Both the position numbers and the translations under genes were made by a program. Below are positions 8,718-17,246 of a stretch of DNA of 64,000 nucleotides, piece by piece. The first letter of the stretch is position 1, and each line of letters opens with the position of its first letter. This stretch comes from Halovivax asiaticus JCM 14624 (lineage in GTDB: Archaea > Halobacteriota > Halobacteria > Halobacteriales > Natrialbaceae): NCBI RefSeq assembly GCF_000337515.1, contig NZ_AOIQ01000014.1, positions 108,903-172,902 on the forward strand, read 5' to 3'. A model generated the notes under the pieces. The model was not told the DNA's origin, did no database searches, and was given only the letters and a program-made list of their open reading frames with translations.

Positions 8718-9137
8718 ATGTACTTCGTAGACTCGTGGGTGTGGCTCGAGTACCTGCTCGACGGGAAGGCGGCCGATGCTGCTGAAGCGGTGATACGAGA
8801 CGCGACGACCGAGGCGGGAGGGCTGATCGCGCCGACCGTCGTCGCGGAGGTCCGATACCGAATCCGGTGTGTCGACGGAGACGACGGCGCGGACGAAGCG
8901 GTCCGGATTCTCACGAGTGCAGACGAGATCCAGAGTATGCCGCTCATCGACGAGGTCGCGTCCGAAGCCGCCGATATCAGGTTCCAGTATTACGAACGAG
9001 GGTCGTGTGAGCTCTCGTACGCGGACGCGATACACGTCGCGACGGCCACCCTCCACGACGATTGCGAGCGCCTCTACAGTGGCGACCCGGACTTCGCCGA
9101 GATCGACGAGATCGAAACGATCATCCTCGAACGGTAG
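8718..9137 (+). CDS. vapC: PIN-domain toxin, VapC
   Basis: A 139-residue PIN-domain ribonuclease. D5 in YFVDSWVWLEYLL, E48 in APTVVAEVRYR, and the C-terminal YADAIHVATA and YSGDPDFAEI motifs supply the acidic metal-binding pocket. It is coupled to the AbrB-type antitoxin one base upstream. This is the second VapBC pair in the first 10 kb and is not a copy of the first: the antitoxins have different folds. Confidence 0.9.
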   Translation: MYFVDSWVWLEYLLDGKAADAAEAVIRDATTEAGGLIAPTVVAEVRYRIRCVDGDDGADEAVRILTSADEIQSMPLIDEVASEAADIRFQYYERGSCELSYADAIHVATATLHDDCERLYSGDPDFAEIDEIETIILER

Positions 9138-9158
9138 ATCGGATCGTCGGCGCCGCCA

Positions 9159-9854
9159 TCAGGCCACGTCTCTGACCGTCACCGCGAGACCGCTTCCAAC
9201 CGGAAGGATGGAGGTGTGAAAGCCCTCGGCGCCGCGAACCGCTTCCAGATAGGCGACGATCCCGCGGGCGTTCTCGTCGTCGGGAAGGTCGCCGTCGCCC
9301 GTGACGTAGTCCAGACTGTCGTGGAAGTCGTGGCCACCGTAGAGCATATTGTCGGCGATGACGACGCCGCCCGGCGCGAGCTCGTCGCGGATCAGGTCGA
9401 ACGCGTCGGCGTAGCGTGACTTCTGGTGGTCGATGAGGGCGACGTCGAACGGCCCCGCGTAATCGTGGGCGATCTCCATCGCGTCGCCGCATTCGAACGT
9501 GGCGCGATCGGCCAGGCCGGCGCTGGCGAGGAACTCCTCGCCCTTCGCGAGTTCGGCTTCGTCGATCTCCGTGAGGACGATCCGGCCGTCGTCGGCCATC
9601 CCCTTTAAAAACCAGTACGCCGAGTAGCCGAAGCCGGAGCCGAACTCGAAGACCCGCTCGGCCTGCGTAGCAGCGGCGTAGGATCGAAGCACGCCGCCCG
9701 CATCCGGGCCGATGATCGGAAAGTCGTGCTCGTCGGCGAACGCCGCCATCTCCGCGTGCAGGTCGTCGTGTTCGGGACCGAGCGCCCGAACGTATCGCTC
9801 GGCCTCCTCGTCGATGTAGCTGGGCATGCGCGAGGCGAGGGCGGAGAGAGACAT
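9159..9854 (-). CDS. SAM-dependent O-methyltransferase (family 3)
   Basis: A 231-residue class I methyltransferase. The SAM site is ERVFEFGSGFGYSAYWF (motif I), with an acidic residue at IVLTEIDEAE and DVALIDHQKSRYADAF holding the metal-binding Asp. GGVVIADNMLYGG supplies the DN pair typical of catechol-O-methyltransferase-like enzymes. These transfer a methyl group to hydroxyls of small aromatics with Mg2+. The physiological substrate is not evident; neighbours do not help. Confidence 0.85.
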   Translation of the reverse strand: MSLSALASRMPSYIDEEAERYVRALGPEHDDLHAEMAAFADEHDFPIIGPDAGGVLRSYAAATQAERVFEFGSGFGYSAYWFLKGMADDGRIVLTEIDEAELAKGEEFLASAGLADRATFECGDAMEIAHDYAGPFDVALIDHQKSRYADAFDLIRDELAPGGVVIADNMLYGGHDFHDSLDYVTGDGDLPDDENARGIVAYLEAVRGAEGFHTSILPVGSGLAVTVRDVA

Positions 9855-10207
9855 AAGCAGCGGGGATCTGGAGACAGTCAGACGCTGACACTCGGGGCGG
9901 TCCGCTTACAGACGGCCGCCAGACCGCCCCGCGGCACCGCTCGAAGAGTGCACGTCGCTGACGACAGAGCAGTCGCTCAGACTGTTAGAGAGACGGGGTA
10001 GGTCAGTCAACCGTAACCACACGTGGAAACCACGCGGGTCGAAAGGTGGTCGCCTGACCGTGCCGTCTGTGAGGGACGAACGTCCGTCGCTACAAAACCC
10101 CTCCGGTACGCTGGGCGGGACGGTGACCCCACAAAACGAGCAGCAGAGGGCGGCTGTTATCGCGGTTTTCAACCCGCCCCGACCAGACGAAGGGTACTCA
10201 GGGCGGA
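9855..10207. other. Gene-free stretch with a GC-rich inverted repeat
   Basis: 353 bp between two minus-strand genes. A perfect 9-bp inverted repeat (GGGGCGGTC at 9894-9902, GACCGCCCC at 9922-9930, 19-nt loop) is the only structure I can support; it may end transcripts from the ThDP-enzyme gene. No frame here has convincing protein features. Confidence 0.45.
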
Positions 10208-11815
10208 TTATGCCTGCGAACTCTCAAGCGGGATCTCGATCAACGCGAGCTCGTCCGAAGGCACCGCCTCCGCGAACGCCGATTCGACCTCGTCCCACGT
10301 CCCGGGCCGATACGCCTCGATACCGAAGCTCTCCGAGAAGGCCACGAAGTCGGGGTTTCCCAGCCCCGTTCCGGTGGACGTGCCGCGATGGTCGACCTGC
10401 TTTTCGGAGATCAGGCCGTAATCGTCGTCGGTGAAGACGACGACCGTGAAGCCGCAGTCGAGTCGCGTCGCCGTCTCGAGTTCCGCGGCGTTCATGAGAA
10501 AGCCGCCGTCGCCGGTCGCGGCGACGACGTTCGCGTCGAGGGCACGATCGGCAGCGAGCGCGCCGGGAACGGCGATACCCATGCTCGCCAGGCCGTTCGA
10601 GACGATGCAGGTGTTCGGCTCGTAGGTGGGAAACGCCTGCGCGATCGCCATCTTGTGACTGCCCACGTCCGAGACGAGCACGTCGTCGTCGGCCATCGCC
10701 TCGCGCAGGAGCGGGAGGGCGTTCCGGACGGTGATCGGATCATCCGCGACGGGCGGCGACGTGGCCTGTGCGAGGATGCGATCGTGACGGTCCGCACACC
10801 ACAGCGAGTGTGCCTCTGCCGGAATCCGCTCGCCGACGGCCTCGAGGGCGGCGCCGACGTCCGCGACGAGTTCGACGTCGGGCGTGTAGTGGCGATACAC
10901 CTCCGCCGGTTCGTGGTCGACGTGGACGATCGCGGTGTCGAGGTCCGGATTCCACACTTGCGGGTCGTGCTCGGCGATGTCGTAGCCCACCGCGATCACG
11001 CAATCGGCGCGTTCGATCGCCCGCTCGGCCTCTCCCTCCGGTCCGGAATCGAGCGTCATCAGCGAGGCCGGGTCGCGATCCGAGATCGCGCCCTTGCCCA
11101 TGTAGGTGGCGACGACGGGGAGGTCGAGGTGGTCGACGAAGTTGCGGAGGTGGTCCGCCGCCCGGGTCCTGACGGCGCCGTTGCCCGCGAGGACGATCGG
11201 TCGATCGGCGGCGTCGATCACGGACGCGGCTCGCTCGACGGACGCGTCGTCCGGGTCTGGGCGGCGAACCTGCTCCGATTCGAAGATCGGCGTCGCGTCG
11301 ACCGACCCCCCTTCGACCGCCTCGGCGGCGACGTCCTCCGGTAGTTCCAGGTGCGTCGCGCCCGGCTTCTCGTACTCGGCGAGCTTGAACGCCTTGCGGA
11401 CCGACTCGGGGACGGTTTCCGGCGCCGCGATCTGGGCGTTCCAGGTGACGACGGGTTCGAAGACGTCGACCACGTCCAGCGCCTGGTGGCTCTCCTTGTG
11501 CAAGCGTTCGCGCCCGCCCTGGCCGGTGATCGCGACGAGGGGGCTCTTGTCGAGTTCCGCGTCGGCGACACCCGTGATGAGGTTGGTCGCACCGGGACCG
11601 AGCGTCGCGAGGCAAACGCCGGCCTCGCCGGTCACCCGGCCGTGGACGTTAGCCATGAACGCCCCACCCTGTTCGTGTCTGGTAGGGACGAACTCGATCG
11701 ACGACGCCCGGAGCGAGAACAGCAGGTCCTCCACCTCCTCGCCTGGAACGCCGTAGACCGTCTCGACGCCCTCGGCTTCGAGACAGGCGACGAGGAGATC
11801 CGACGCGGAGGTCAC
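10208..11815 (-). CDS. ThDP-dependent enzyme, acetolactate synthase large-subunit-like
   Basis: A 535-residue thiamin-diphosphate enzyme. The N-terminal Pyr domain has YGVPGEEVEDLL and the catalytic glutamate E48 (PTRHEQGGAFMANVHGR), then GVCLATLGPGATNL and SPLVAITGQGG. The central domain has a Rossmann-like PIVLAGNGAV. The PP domain has GDGGFLMNAAELETA, the start of the ThDP/Mg motif. Such proteins make acetolactate from pyruvate or use related 2-oxo acids. No small regulatory subunit (ilvN) lies beside it, so a catabolic role or other substrate is possible. The GTG at 11815 gives the usual (M)TSASDLLV start; the frame to 12001 is Pro/Arg-rich and probably untranslated. Confidence 0.8.
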   Translation of the reverse strand: MTSASDLLVACLEAEGVETVYGVPGEEVEDLLFSLRASSIEFVPTRHEQGGAFMANVHGRVTGEAGVCLATLGPGATNLITGVADAELDKSPLVAITGQGGRERLHKESHQALDVVDVFEPVVTWNAQIAAPETVPESVRKAFKLAEYEKPGATHLELPEDVAAEAVEGGSVDATPIFESEQVRRPDPDDASVERAASVIDAADRPIVLAGNGAVRTRAADHLRNFVDHLDLPVVATYMGKGAISDRDPASLMTLDSGPEGEAERAIERADCVIAVGYDIAEHDPQVWNPDLDTAIVHVDHEPAEVYRHYTPDVELVADVGAALEAVGERIPAEAHSLWCADRHDRILAQATSPPVADDPITVRNALPLLREAMADDDVLVSDVGSHKMAIAQAFPTYEPNTCIVSNGLASMGIAVPGALAADRALDANVVAATGDGGFLMNAAELETATRLDCGFTVVVFTDDDYGLISEKQVDHRGTSTGTGLGNPDFVAFSESFGIEAYRPGTWDEVESAFAEAVPSDELALIEIPLESSQA

Positions 11816-12085
11816 ACTCGCCACCCCCGGTCCGGGCCCCGTTCGGCGCGTCTCGCGCGCCGGTCGGGGCACGTTCGAAGGCGTCTCACTCGCGATGGCA
11901 CAGGGCCGTGGGTCGCCGATTTGCTGAGCGCCATGGTTGGGTGTCGACGAGCGCACGCAGAGCGGGACGCCGACGGCCCCACGTAGGGCCGGTGAGGCCA
12001 AAAGTGTCGGGCGGAATTCGTTCGGTAGCGAGAAACCCGTCGACGACGGAAACGGCGCCGGTCCGCGGGAACTAATTCAGTAGAT

Positions 12086-12255
12086 TCAGGCCTCGGTGGC
12101 CTCCAGAACGCCCTGGGGGATCCACAGCGCCTGTAGAAGAGGTGCCTCGGGCAGTAAAACCAGACGGGGTTCGAAACCCATCGTACGGGTAGTCAGTTCT
12201 CTCGGTGCGGACAGCGGCCCCTCGTTGATCCGTGGCAACGACCCGGCCGAGCCCG
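12086..12255 (-). pseudogene. Decayed 3' end of a second pdhB (E1-beta) gene
   Basis: The minus strand ending at 12086 encodes QALWIPQGVLEATEA followed by a stop, matching the C-terminus QALRIREGVLEAVEA of the intact pdhB that ends at 22076. Over the last 49 bases I count about 7 mismatches. Homology continues upstream, with VVAT matching VVAT, but in another frame, so at least one frameshift separates the blocks; it fades near 12255. There is no start codon or catalytic region. It lies in the same orientation as intact pdhB and marks the left edge of the RiPP island. Confidence 0.75.
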
Positions 12256-12552
12256 GGCAATGGATACGGCTGCCACCCTCCCCAACGGACCCTTAGACAG
12301 TTCCGGTCCGACCAAAATTACGAACGACGTTCCAACGGCTGGATCGAGTGACGTTCACAAGGAGCTGGGGCGCAATACGAGACTCTCTGTAGAATGTCAT
12401 AGATCAAGAACTGATGGCCGATGTCTTACTGCAAAGACACCAAAAAAATTATAGCAACAGAACGCCCGAATTCGGACGTAATCGAAGCGGGCCAGCAAAC
12501 CATCCCACGTCATCGATCAGACGTGATAGATGACGTTCGGTCGCAATACCCA
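12256..12552. other. Left boundary of the RiPP island and promoter of the first ABC operon
   Basis: This region is more AT-rich than the sequence to its left. A TATA-like AATTATAG lies at 12447-12454, about 100 bp before the chosen start. The frame of the ABC ATPase is open from 12421, but residues before 12553 are not typical of the family. No other gene is seen. Confidence 0.45.
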
Positions 12553-13602
12553 ATGAACGAAATCGAATCAGCCACGGACGACGAACACGAGTCGGCTCCG
12601 TCCGTAGCGGCCGACGTGGCGACGAACTCGCCGGTTTCCGGAGATCCTGCGCTCACGGTTCGCAACCTCGAGAAAACGTACGATTCGGGTGAGAACGCCG
12701 TCCACGCAGTCGACGACGTTTCCTTCTCGGTCGAACACGGGTCGGTCGTCGGGTTGCTCGGGCCGAACGGTGCGGGCAAAACGACGATCATCAAGTCCGT
12801 TCTCGGCCTCGTGACCCCGGACGCTGGTGACATCCTCGTCGATGGAATCGGTATCGACGAACGGCGGAGCGCCCGGTACGATCGCGTCGGCGCGACGCTC
12901 GAAGGCGCCCGGAACATCTACTGGAAACTCTCGGTGCGCGAGAACATGGAGTTTTTCGCGAGCCTGCAGGGAATTCATCCGAAGACGGCCCGTGACCGAC
13001 ACGACGCGTACCTGGAACTGCTCGATCTTGCGGATCGAGCTTCGACACCCGTCAACGAACTTTCGCGTGGCATGAAACAGAAGGCGTCTATCGCGTGCGT
13101 ACTAGCGCGCGAACCGTCGATCCTGTTTCTCGACGAGCCGACACTCGGACTCGACGTGCGTGCATCCGAAATCCTCAGCGCCGAACTCCTGCGACTCTCG
13201 GGCGACGAAGGGAAGACCGTCGTTATCAGCAGCCACGACATGGACGTCATCCAGGAGGTCTGCGATCGCGTCATCATCCTCCACGACGGACGCGTCATCT
13301 CCGACAGCTCCGTCGACGAGTTGATCGACCTGTTCCAGACGAAGGCCTACCAGGTGGCAGTGACGATCGACGACCCCGACGAGCTCCACGAGCATCTCGC
13401 ACCGAGATACGACATTAGCGACTGGACGGTCACCGATCGAACGGTTTCGTTCGAAGTCACCGTCCCGGACGGAGAACGCCTCTACGATCTGATTGGAGAC
13501 CTGCAAACGACCGGTGCCGTTCCGGTCTCGATCGAGGACGTCGAACCGGACATGAAAGACGCGTATCTCCACCTCACCGAAACGACGGAGGAACGACCGT
13601 GA
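12553..13602 (+). CDS. ABC exporter ATPase (pair 1)
   Basis: A 349-residue ATPase. After an acidic about 30-residue N-terminus comes the nucleotide-binding domain: Walker A GPNGAGKTT, a signature-like LSRGMKQKASIACVLA, Walker B SILFLDEPTLGLD and switch His in VVISSHDMDVI. A C-terminal about 90-residue regulatory extension follows, as in CcmA/drug-exporter types. The next gene, a permease, starts in its stop codon (GTGA overlap), so they form one exporter. It opens the island that also holds the azol(in)e RiPP genes, so export of, or immunity to, the modified peptide is the likely job (inference from position). Confidence 0.85.
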   Translation: MNEIESATDDEHESAPSVAADVATNSPVSGDPALTVRNLEKTYDSGENAVHAVDDVSFSVEHGSVVGLLGPNGAGKTTIIKSVLGLVTPDAGDILVDGIGIDERRSARYDRVGATLEGARNIYWKLSVRENMEFFASLQGIHPKTARDRHDAYLELLDLADRASTPVNELSRGMKQKASIACVLAREPSILFLDEPTLGLDVRASEILSAELLRLSGDEGKTVVISSHDMDVIQEVCDRVIILHDGRVISDSSVDELIDLFQTKAYQVAVTIDDPDELHEHLAPRYDISDWTVTDRTVSFEVTVPDGERLYDLIGDLQTTGAVPVSIEDVEPDMKDAYLHLTETTEERP

Positions 13603-14378
13603 ATCCGAACGCCAGCTACGTCCTCTTGCGCGCCCAGGTACGGAAACGGATCGCACTGTTGAAGAGATATCCATTCAACACCGTCTCACAGATCGCGACT
13701 ATCTACGTGTTCTTTCTCATCATCTTCTTCGCCGGGAACGCGTTCAGCCAGTTTGCCATCACCGACCACCTCGAGGGGATCATCGTGGGCTACTTTTACT
13801 GGACGATGGCCGTCGGAGCCTATCAGTCCTACACCGGGAGCCTCATCGACGAGGCCCAGTGGGGAACGCTCGAGCAGCTGTTCATGTCCCGATACAGTTT
13901 CGGTGCGATCAACGCCACCATTATCATCGTGTTCATCCTGGAGACGTTCGTCTGGGGCGGGATAATACTGGTACTAATGGTCCTGACGACGGGTGTGACC
14001 CTTCACATCGATCTGCTGACGATCGTGCCGATTCTGGTGTTATCGCTGTCCGGTCCGATCGCCATCAGCCTGATACTCGGCGGGCTCGCGTTACTGTTCA
14101 AACGCGTCGAGAACATCTTCACGATCGTTCAGTTCCTCTTCGTCGGCCTCATCGCGGCACCCGTCGACTCGTTCCCGTGGCTAAAGTGGCTCCCGATCTC
14201 CCTCGGGAGCGCGCTCCTCCAACGGTCGATGGAGGGCGGCGAACGACTCTACGAGCTTCCCGCCGCCGACCTCGCACTGCTGGTAGGCCAGTCCATCGCG
14301 TTTCTCGCCATCGGGTACGCGATCTTCATCGCACTCCTCAACCGCGCCCGCAAGAAAGGCGTCATGGGCCACTACTGA
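13599..14378 (+). CDS. ABC-2-type exporter permease (pair 1)
   Basis: A 259-residue integral membrane protein with six predicted helices (first near residues 28-48, last near 231-250). The short cytoplasmic loop YTGSLIDEAQWGTLEQLFMSRYSF is the ABC-2 coupling element seen in drug and bacteriocin exporters. It starts with GTG overlapping the ATPase stop by four bases. With the upstream ATPase it should form an ATP-driven exporter. Its G+C is lower than in flanking core genes, as across the island. Confidence 0.85.
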   Translation: MNPNASYVLLRAQVRKRIALLKRYPFNTVSQIATIYVFFLIIFFAGNAFSQFAITDHLEGIIVGYFYWTMAVGAYQSYTGSLIDEAQWGTLEQLFMSRYSFGAINATIIIVFILETFVWGGIILVLMVLTTGVTLHIDLLTIVPILVLSLSGPIAISLILGGLALLFKRVENIFTIVQFLFVGLIAAPVDSFPWLKWLPISLGSALLQRSMEGGERLYELPAADLALLVGQSIAFLAIGYAIFIALLNRARKKGVMGHY

Positions 14379-14435
14379 GACTGTCGTCCTGCACTCGTTC
14401 CTGCGGTGGGCAGAGTTGCGAACGCTGCGCGATTC

Positions 14436-14633
14436 TCACACCGAGATGTATCGTTGCAGACGAAGGTAGCCAACGCCGAGAACTGAGAGACAGAGAATAA
14501 CGACGCCTGCGTCGAACGCGTACTCGACGACCCGGGACTGGCCGACGAATCGCTCCCAGAGACGGAGTCCCAACAGCCCGATGGCTGCGTAGACGATAAT
14601 GGCGAACAGCTGGTCGTCGGTGATGGGTGGCAT
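14436..14633 (-). CDS. Small two-helix membrane protein
   Basis: A 65-residue protein with hydrophobic helices at about 8-24 and 42-58 and a short polar linker (ERFVGQSRVVEYAFDAG). It lies on the opposite strand between the two ABC pairs of the RiPP island. Small membrane proteins in such clusters can give immunity, but nothing in its sequence proves that, and I recognise no family. The ATG at 14633 is the only start that keeps the first helix whole. Confidence 0.55.
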   Translation of the reverse strand: MPPITDDQLFAIIVYAAIGLLGLRLWERFVGQSRVVEYAFDAGVVILCLSVLGVGYLRLQRYISV

Positions 14634-14660
14634 GCTGGTAATTATATCCCCCGAACACCA

Positions 14661-14804
14661 TTATTTTTGGGTTCCTGTCGAGAAGGTGTAGTCGGCCGTG
14701 TCCGTGGCTGATAGCTCGCATACAGCCTGTCCGGTCAGGTTCGGGGTCACAGCGCCTGGCCCGGACCGGGTGATTGTGGCCCAGTTTCCGTACCTCTTCT
14801 CCGA
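14661..14804 (-). other. Coding-like remnant without a start
   Basis: The minus-strand frame ending at 14661 reads YGNWATITRSGPGAVTP... and ends DTADYTFSTGTQK-stop. The composition resembles the C-terminus of a beta-rich exported protein, but no start codon exists near it and the hydrophobic or catalytic part is absent. Probably a fragment left by rearrangement; the family is not recognised. Confidence 0.3.
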
Positions 14805-14807
14805 TGG

Positions 14808-14820
14808 ATAAATATATATC
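14808..14820 (+). promoter_or_regulatory. TATA box of the second ABC operon
   Basis: ATAAATATATATC lies about 40 bp before the ATG at 14856 and only 3 bp before the other in-frame ATG at 14823. Transcription starting about 25 bp downstream would begin after 14823, so 14856 is the usable start. AGGAG at 14848-14852 is a ribosome-binding site close to it. Confidence 0.65.
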
Positions 14821-14855
14821 CGATGAGAAGCTCTGATAACATTACGCAGGAGATA

Positions 14856-15728
14856 ATGTCGGTAAACACAGACACAACCGGCGACCGACGGCGGATTCGA
14901 CAGGTCCACTCGTTCTTTACCCGACACCTTCTGGAGATAACGCGCAACCGCACCGCGCTGTTCTGGTCGTTCGGGTTCCCCACACTCTTCTACCTGATGA
15001 CGATCACCGTTTTCATCGATCTGGATCAGGTTCCATCGGCAGTGGAACCCGCGGTGATGGGGATCGTTGCCATCGGATACGGGGTTTTCGGTGCCGTCAT
15101 CGTCTGTCTGAACGCGTTTGGCCAGCAACTCGCCGACGACATCGAGCAGCGACGGTATTCGGCGTTTCGAGCGTTGCCACTCAGTCCCTCCGCGGATTTC
15201 ATCGGTCGATCGTGTGCGAGTATCCTGATGGCTGCGATCGCATTTTGTTTCGTGCTGGTCGTGAGCGTCCTGACGGGCGCATCCTACAGTCTCTCTTCGC
15301 TCTCGGCGCTTCCCATCGTCGTCGGCGCCTTTCTGCTGAGTAGTCTGATCTGGATCGTCCTCGCGCTGTTTATCGCCGTCATCGCAACGAACGGGCAATA
15401 CGTCAATATCATCTCGCTGAGTATCGCGCTCATCTCGTACTTCGGGACGGGATTCAACGGCACGGCGCCGTCGTCGTTCGCCGGCGATCTCTCGCTCCTG
15501 AACTACCTGCCGAATTCACTGGCCACGCGCGTGCTGTCCTACCACATGGTCGAGATCGATCCCGAACCCGCCGACGGGGCGCCCTGGGAAGCGGCCGGAA
15601 TGGTGCCACCGGAGATGCCCGTCGGTCCCGATTACCTCGGCCTCCTGGCCCTCTACGCGGTCGTCTTCCTGACGGCGGGGTTACTCGCGATGCGGTACTC
15701 GATGTACAAGCGAGGTGCGTGGGAATGA
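14856..15728 (+). CDS. ABC-2-type exporter permease (pair 2)
   Basis: A 290-residue membrane protein with six helices. The RQVHSFFTRHLLEITRNRTALFWSFGFP N-terminal amphipathic segment and first helix are typical of the DrrB/ABC-2 permease family. The loop QQLADDIEQRRYSAFRALPLSP is the coupling helix region. The TATA box and RBS favour the start at 14856. The ATPase gene that follows overlaps it by ATGA. In this pair the permease comes first, the reverse of pair 1, and the sequences are not similar, so the two exporters are separate acquisitions and not a duplication. Confidence 0.8.
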   Translation: MSVNTDTTGDRRRIRQVHSFFTRHLLEITRNRTALFWSFGFPTLFYLMTITVFIDLDQVPSAVEPAVMGIVAIGYGVFGAVIVCLNAFGQQLADDIEQRRYSAFRALPLSPSADFIGRSCASILMAAIAFCFVLVVSVLTGASYSLSSLSALPIVVGAFLLSSLIWIVLALFIAVIATNGQYVNIISLSIALISYFGTGFNGTAPSSFAGDLSLLNYLPNSLATRVLSYHMVEIDPEPADGAPWEAAGMVPPEMPVGPDYLGLLALYAVVFLTAGLLAMRYSMYKRGAWE

Positions 15729-16618
15729 CGGCGTTGCTCGATGCGACCGGCATCACGAAACGGTTCGACGGTACGGGGGTCGTTCTCGACGACGTCGATG
15801 TTGCCGTCGAAGAGGGCGAGATACTGGCGGTTCTCGGCCCGAACGGCGCAGGAAAGACCATCATGATGTCGATCCTCGCCGGAAGCGAACCGCCCAGCGA
15901 TGGCGCGGTTTCCCTCGACGGCAGACCGATCCAGTCCAGTTCGATCGACGTGAGTTTCCTGCTTCAGAACACGATGGCTATCGACACGCTCACGGGCCGA
16001 GAGAACATCACGTTCTACTCGAGGCTGCATCCGCAATTTACGGCTCGGTGGGAGGAGTACGCCGAGGCGTTCGAGATCGTCGACGATCTCGACACGCCCG
16101 TCGGCGAGTATTCGGGCGGAATGCGTCGAAAACTCGAACTCGTGATAGCACTCAGCATCGACGCGACCATCTACTTCCTCGACGAACCGACCGCCGCACT
16201 CGACATGGCCATGGTGCAGAAGTTGCACAGTATTATTCGTTCGCTTCGGTCGGATGGAGCCACGTTCGTCGTTTCGAGCCACCTGCCGTCCGACATCGAA
16301 GTCGCGGACCGACTGCTGTTCCTGCGCGACGGGCAGATTACCTCGACCGGCGACACCGAGACGCTGCTCGCGGAGCTGCCATCGGTGGTCCGGATTCCCG
16401 AGGTCGCACTCTCGGAAGCGCTTCGATCGAACCTCGTCGATGGACGGACGTTCGACGATGGGGAACAGGTGCGAGGATTCGTGTCTCCCGATTCGACCGT
16501 CGAAGCGATCGCCGAGGCCAGTTGCGACGGTGGAGCTGGCGCCGTGAGTTCGATCGAAACCGTCGATCCGACGCTCACCGACCTCTTTAACTATTACTCA
16601 CAGAGCCGCCGACCGTAA
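15725..16618 (+). CDS. ABC exporter ATPase (pair 2)
   Basis: A 297-residue ATPase: Walker A GPNGAGKT, signature YSGGMRRKLELVIAL, Walker B TIYFLDEPTAALD, switch His in FVVSSHLPSDIEVA. A C-terminal extension of about 90 residues ends FNYYSQSRRP. Start ATG at 15725 overlaps the permease stop by four bases. DrrA-type ATPases of this size commonly power drug and RiPP export or self-protection, which fits the island. Confidence 0.85.
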   Translation: MTALLDATGITKRFDGTGVVLDDVDVAVEEGEILAVLGPNGAGKTIMMSILAGSEPPSDGAVSLDGRPIQSSSIDVSFLLQNTMAIDTLTGRENITFYSRLHPQFTARWEEYAEAFEIVDDLDTPVGEYSGGMRRKLELVIALSIDATIYFLDEPTAALDMAMVQKLHSIIRSLRSDGATFVVSSHLPSDIEVADRLLFLRDGQITSTGDTETLLAELPSVVRIPEVALSEALRSNLVDGRTFDDGEQVRGFVSPDSTVEAIAEASCDGGAGAVSSIETVDPTLTDLFNYYSQSRRP

Positions 16619-17246
16619 TCACCGTACGGCGGACCCATCGATCGCCGACTGCGCCGTCTTTCGGTGGGCCGGTCTCGGACTGCACTCGACGGACGAGACC
16701 GGTTACACCCACCGTGATCAGCGCCGAGGGAGACGAGCGGACGAAAATGTCCGCGCGATCAGGTCGAGGGCCACCGAACACAGTTTCGTGGCGATCCACG
16801 AGCGATGCGAGTCAGGTGGGCCAGCACGGCAGTCGGGCTGCGAAACTCCCACACGGTAAACGCCCTCCGCGATTCCGAGAGGGGGCCGGCGTCTCGACCT
16901 GCTCAGAAAGGCTGGAGAAAGTACGTACGGGATTCGAACGGTGCGTGGTCCAGATTGGCTGTTCTGTGCAGCGAGACATCGTCCCATCAGTTCCGCCACG
17001 GTAGTGTGTTCATCCCAAGCCGCCGCGTTAGCTCGTGTCTCGTCTCATCCGCCAAGCTGTACGGTTCCAGCAGTCACGTTGTGGAGTTCGGCCAGACTGA
17101 ACCGAGCAGTCTTGTCGAATAATATTTGCTGAATACCACCACAAATTACTTATATCTGAATTTATACTGTTACGACGATGATTGGAATGCAAGTAGTATC
17201 AGTTCACAGGGGAAGAAAGGGGGATCCTTTCTAGGAGTTGGTGGTG
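16619..17246. other. 628-bp gap before the RiPP modification operon
   Basis: No protein gene is convincing: the overlapping frames at 16718-17132 lack domains and haloarchaeal acidity. The left part is GC-rich and the last 120 bp strongly AT-rich, where the operon promoter lies. At about 16925-17005 the minus strand has a weak tRNA-Leu resemblance (GTGGCGGAACTG, GCTG/CAGC hairpin with CAG in its loop, TTCGAAT), but acceptor and T stems do not pair. Confidence 0.4.
17149..17166 (+). promoter_or_regulatory. TATA-like promoter of the sagB-sagC-ycaO operon
   Basis: Two AT-rich elements, CTTATATC at 17149 and TTTATA at 17161, lie 80-100 bp before the sagB start. They imply a leader of about 50-70 nt containing AGGAG at 17233-17237, nine bases from the ATG at 17247. 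Confidence 0.5.

Noticed and set aside
9906..10172. 88-codon minus-strand frame MKTAITAALCCSFCG...
   Set aside because: Start looks signal-like, but the body is Ser/Arg/Pro-rich with no acidity or domain and overlaps a probable terminator hairpin.
12072..12260. 62-codon minus-strand frame taken as a small gene
   Set aside because: Its middle matches PdhB in one frame and its end in another, so it is better explained as a frameshifted pdhB remnant.
14379..14500. Cys-containing tail (SSCTRSCGGQSCERC) in a plus-strand frame, considered as a precursor
   Set aside because: It is the shadow frame of the permease gene run past its end, with no start codon or leader of its own, and the end is basic.
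16925..17005. tRNA-Leu-like sequence on the minus strand (GTGGCGGAACTG, CAG in a 7-nt loop, TTCGAAT)
   Set aside because: Acceptor and T stems do not pair, position 33 is A instead of T, and the D-arm resembles bacterial more than haloarchaeal tRNA-Leu. At most a degenerate remnant, possibly chance.
16805..17132. Plus-strand frames of 63-105 codons between ABC pair 2 and sagB
   Set aside because: Basic, no domains, no ribosome site; composition is unlike haloarchaeal proteins.
17178..17234. 18-codon frame MIGMQVVSVHRGRKGDPF just before sagB, considered as RiPP precursor
   Set aside because: It has no Cys, only one Ser and no leader/core layout, and lies at the predicted transcription start. 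The frame at 21545-21661 is far better.
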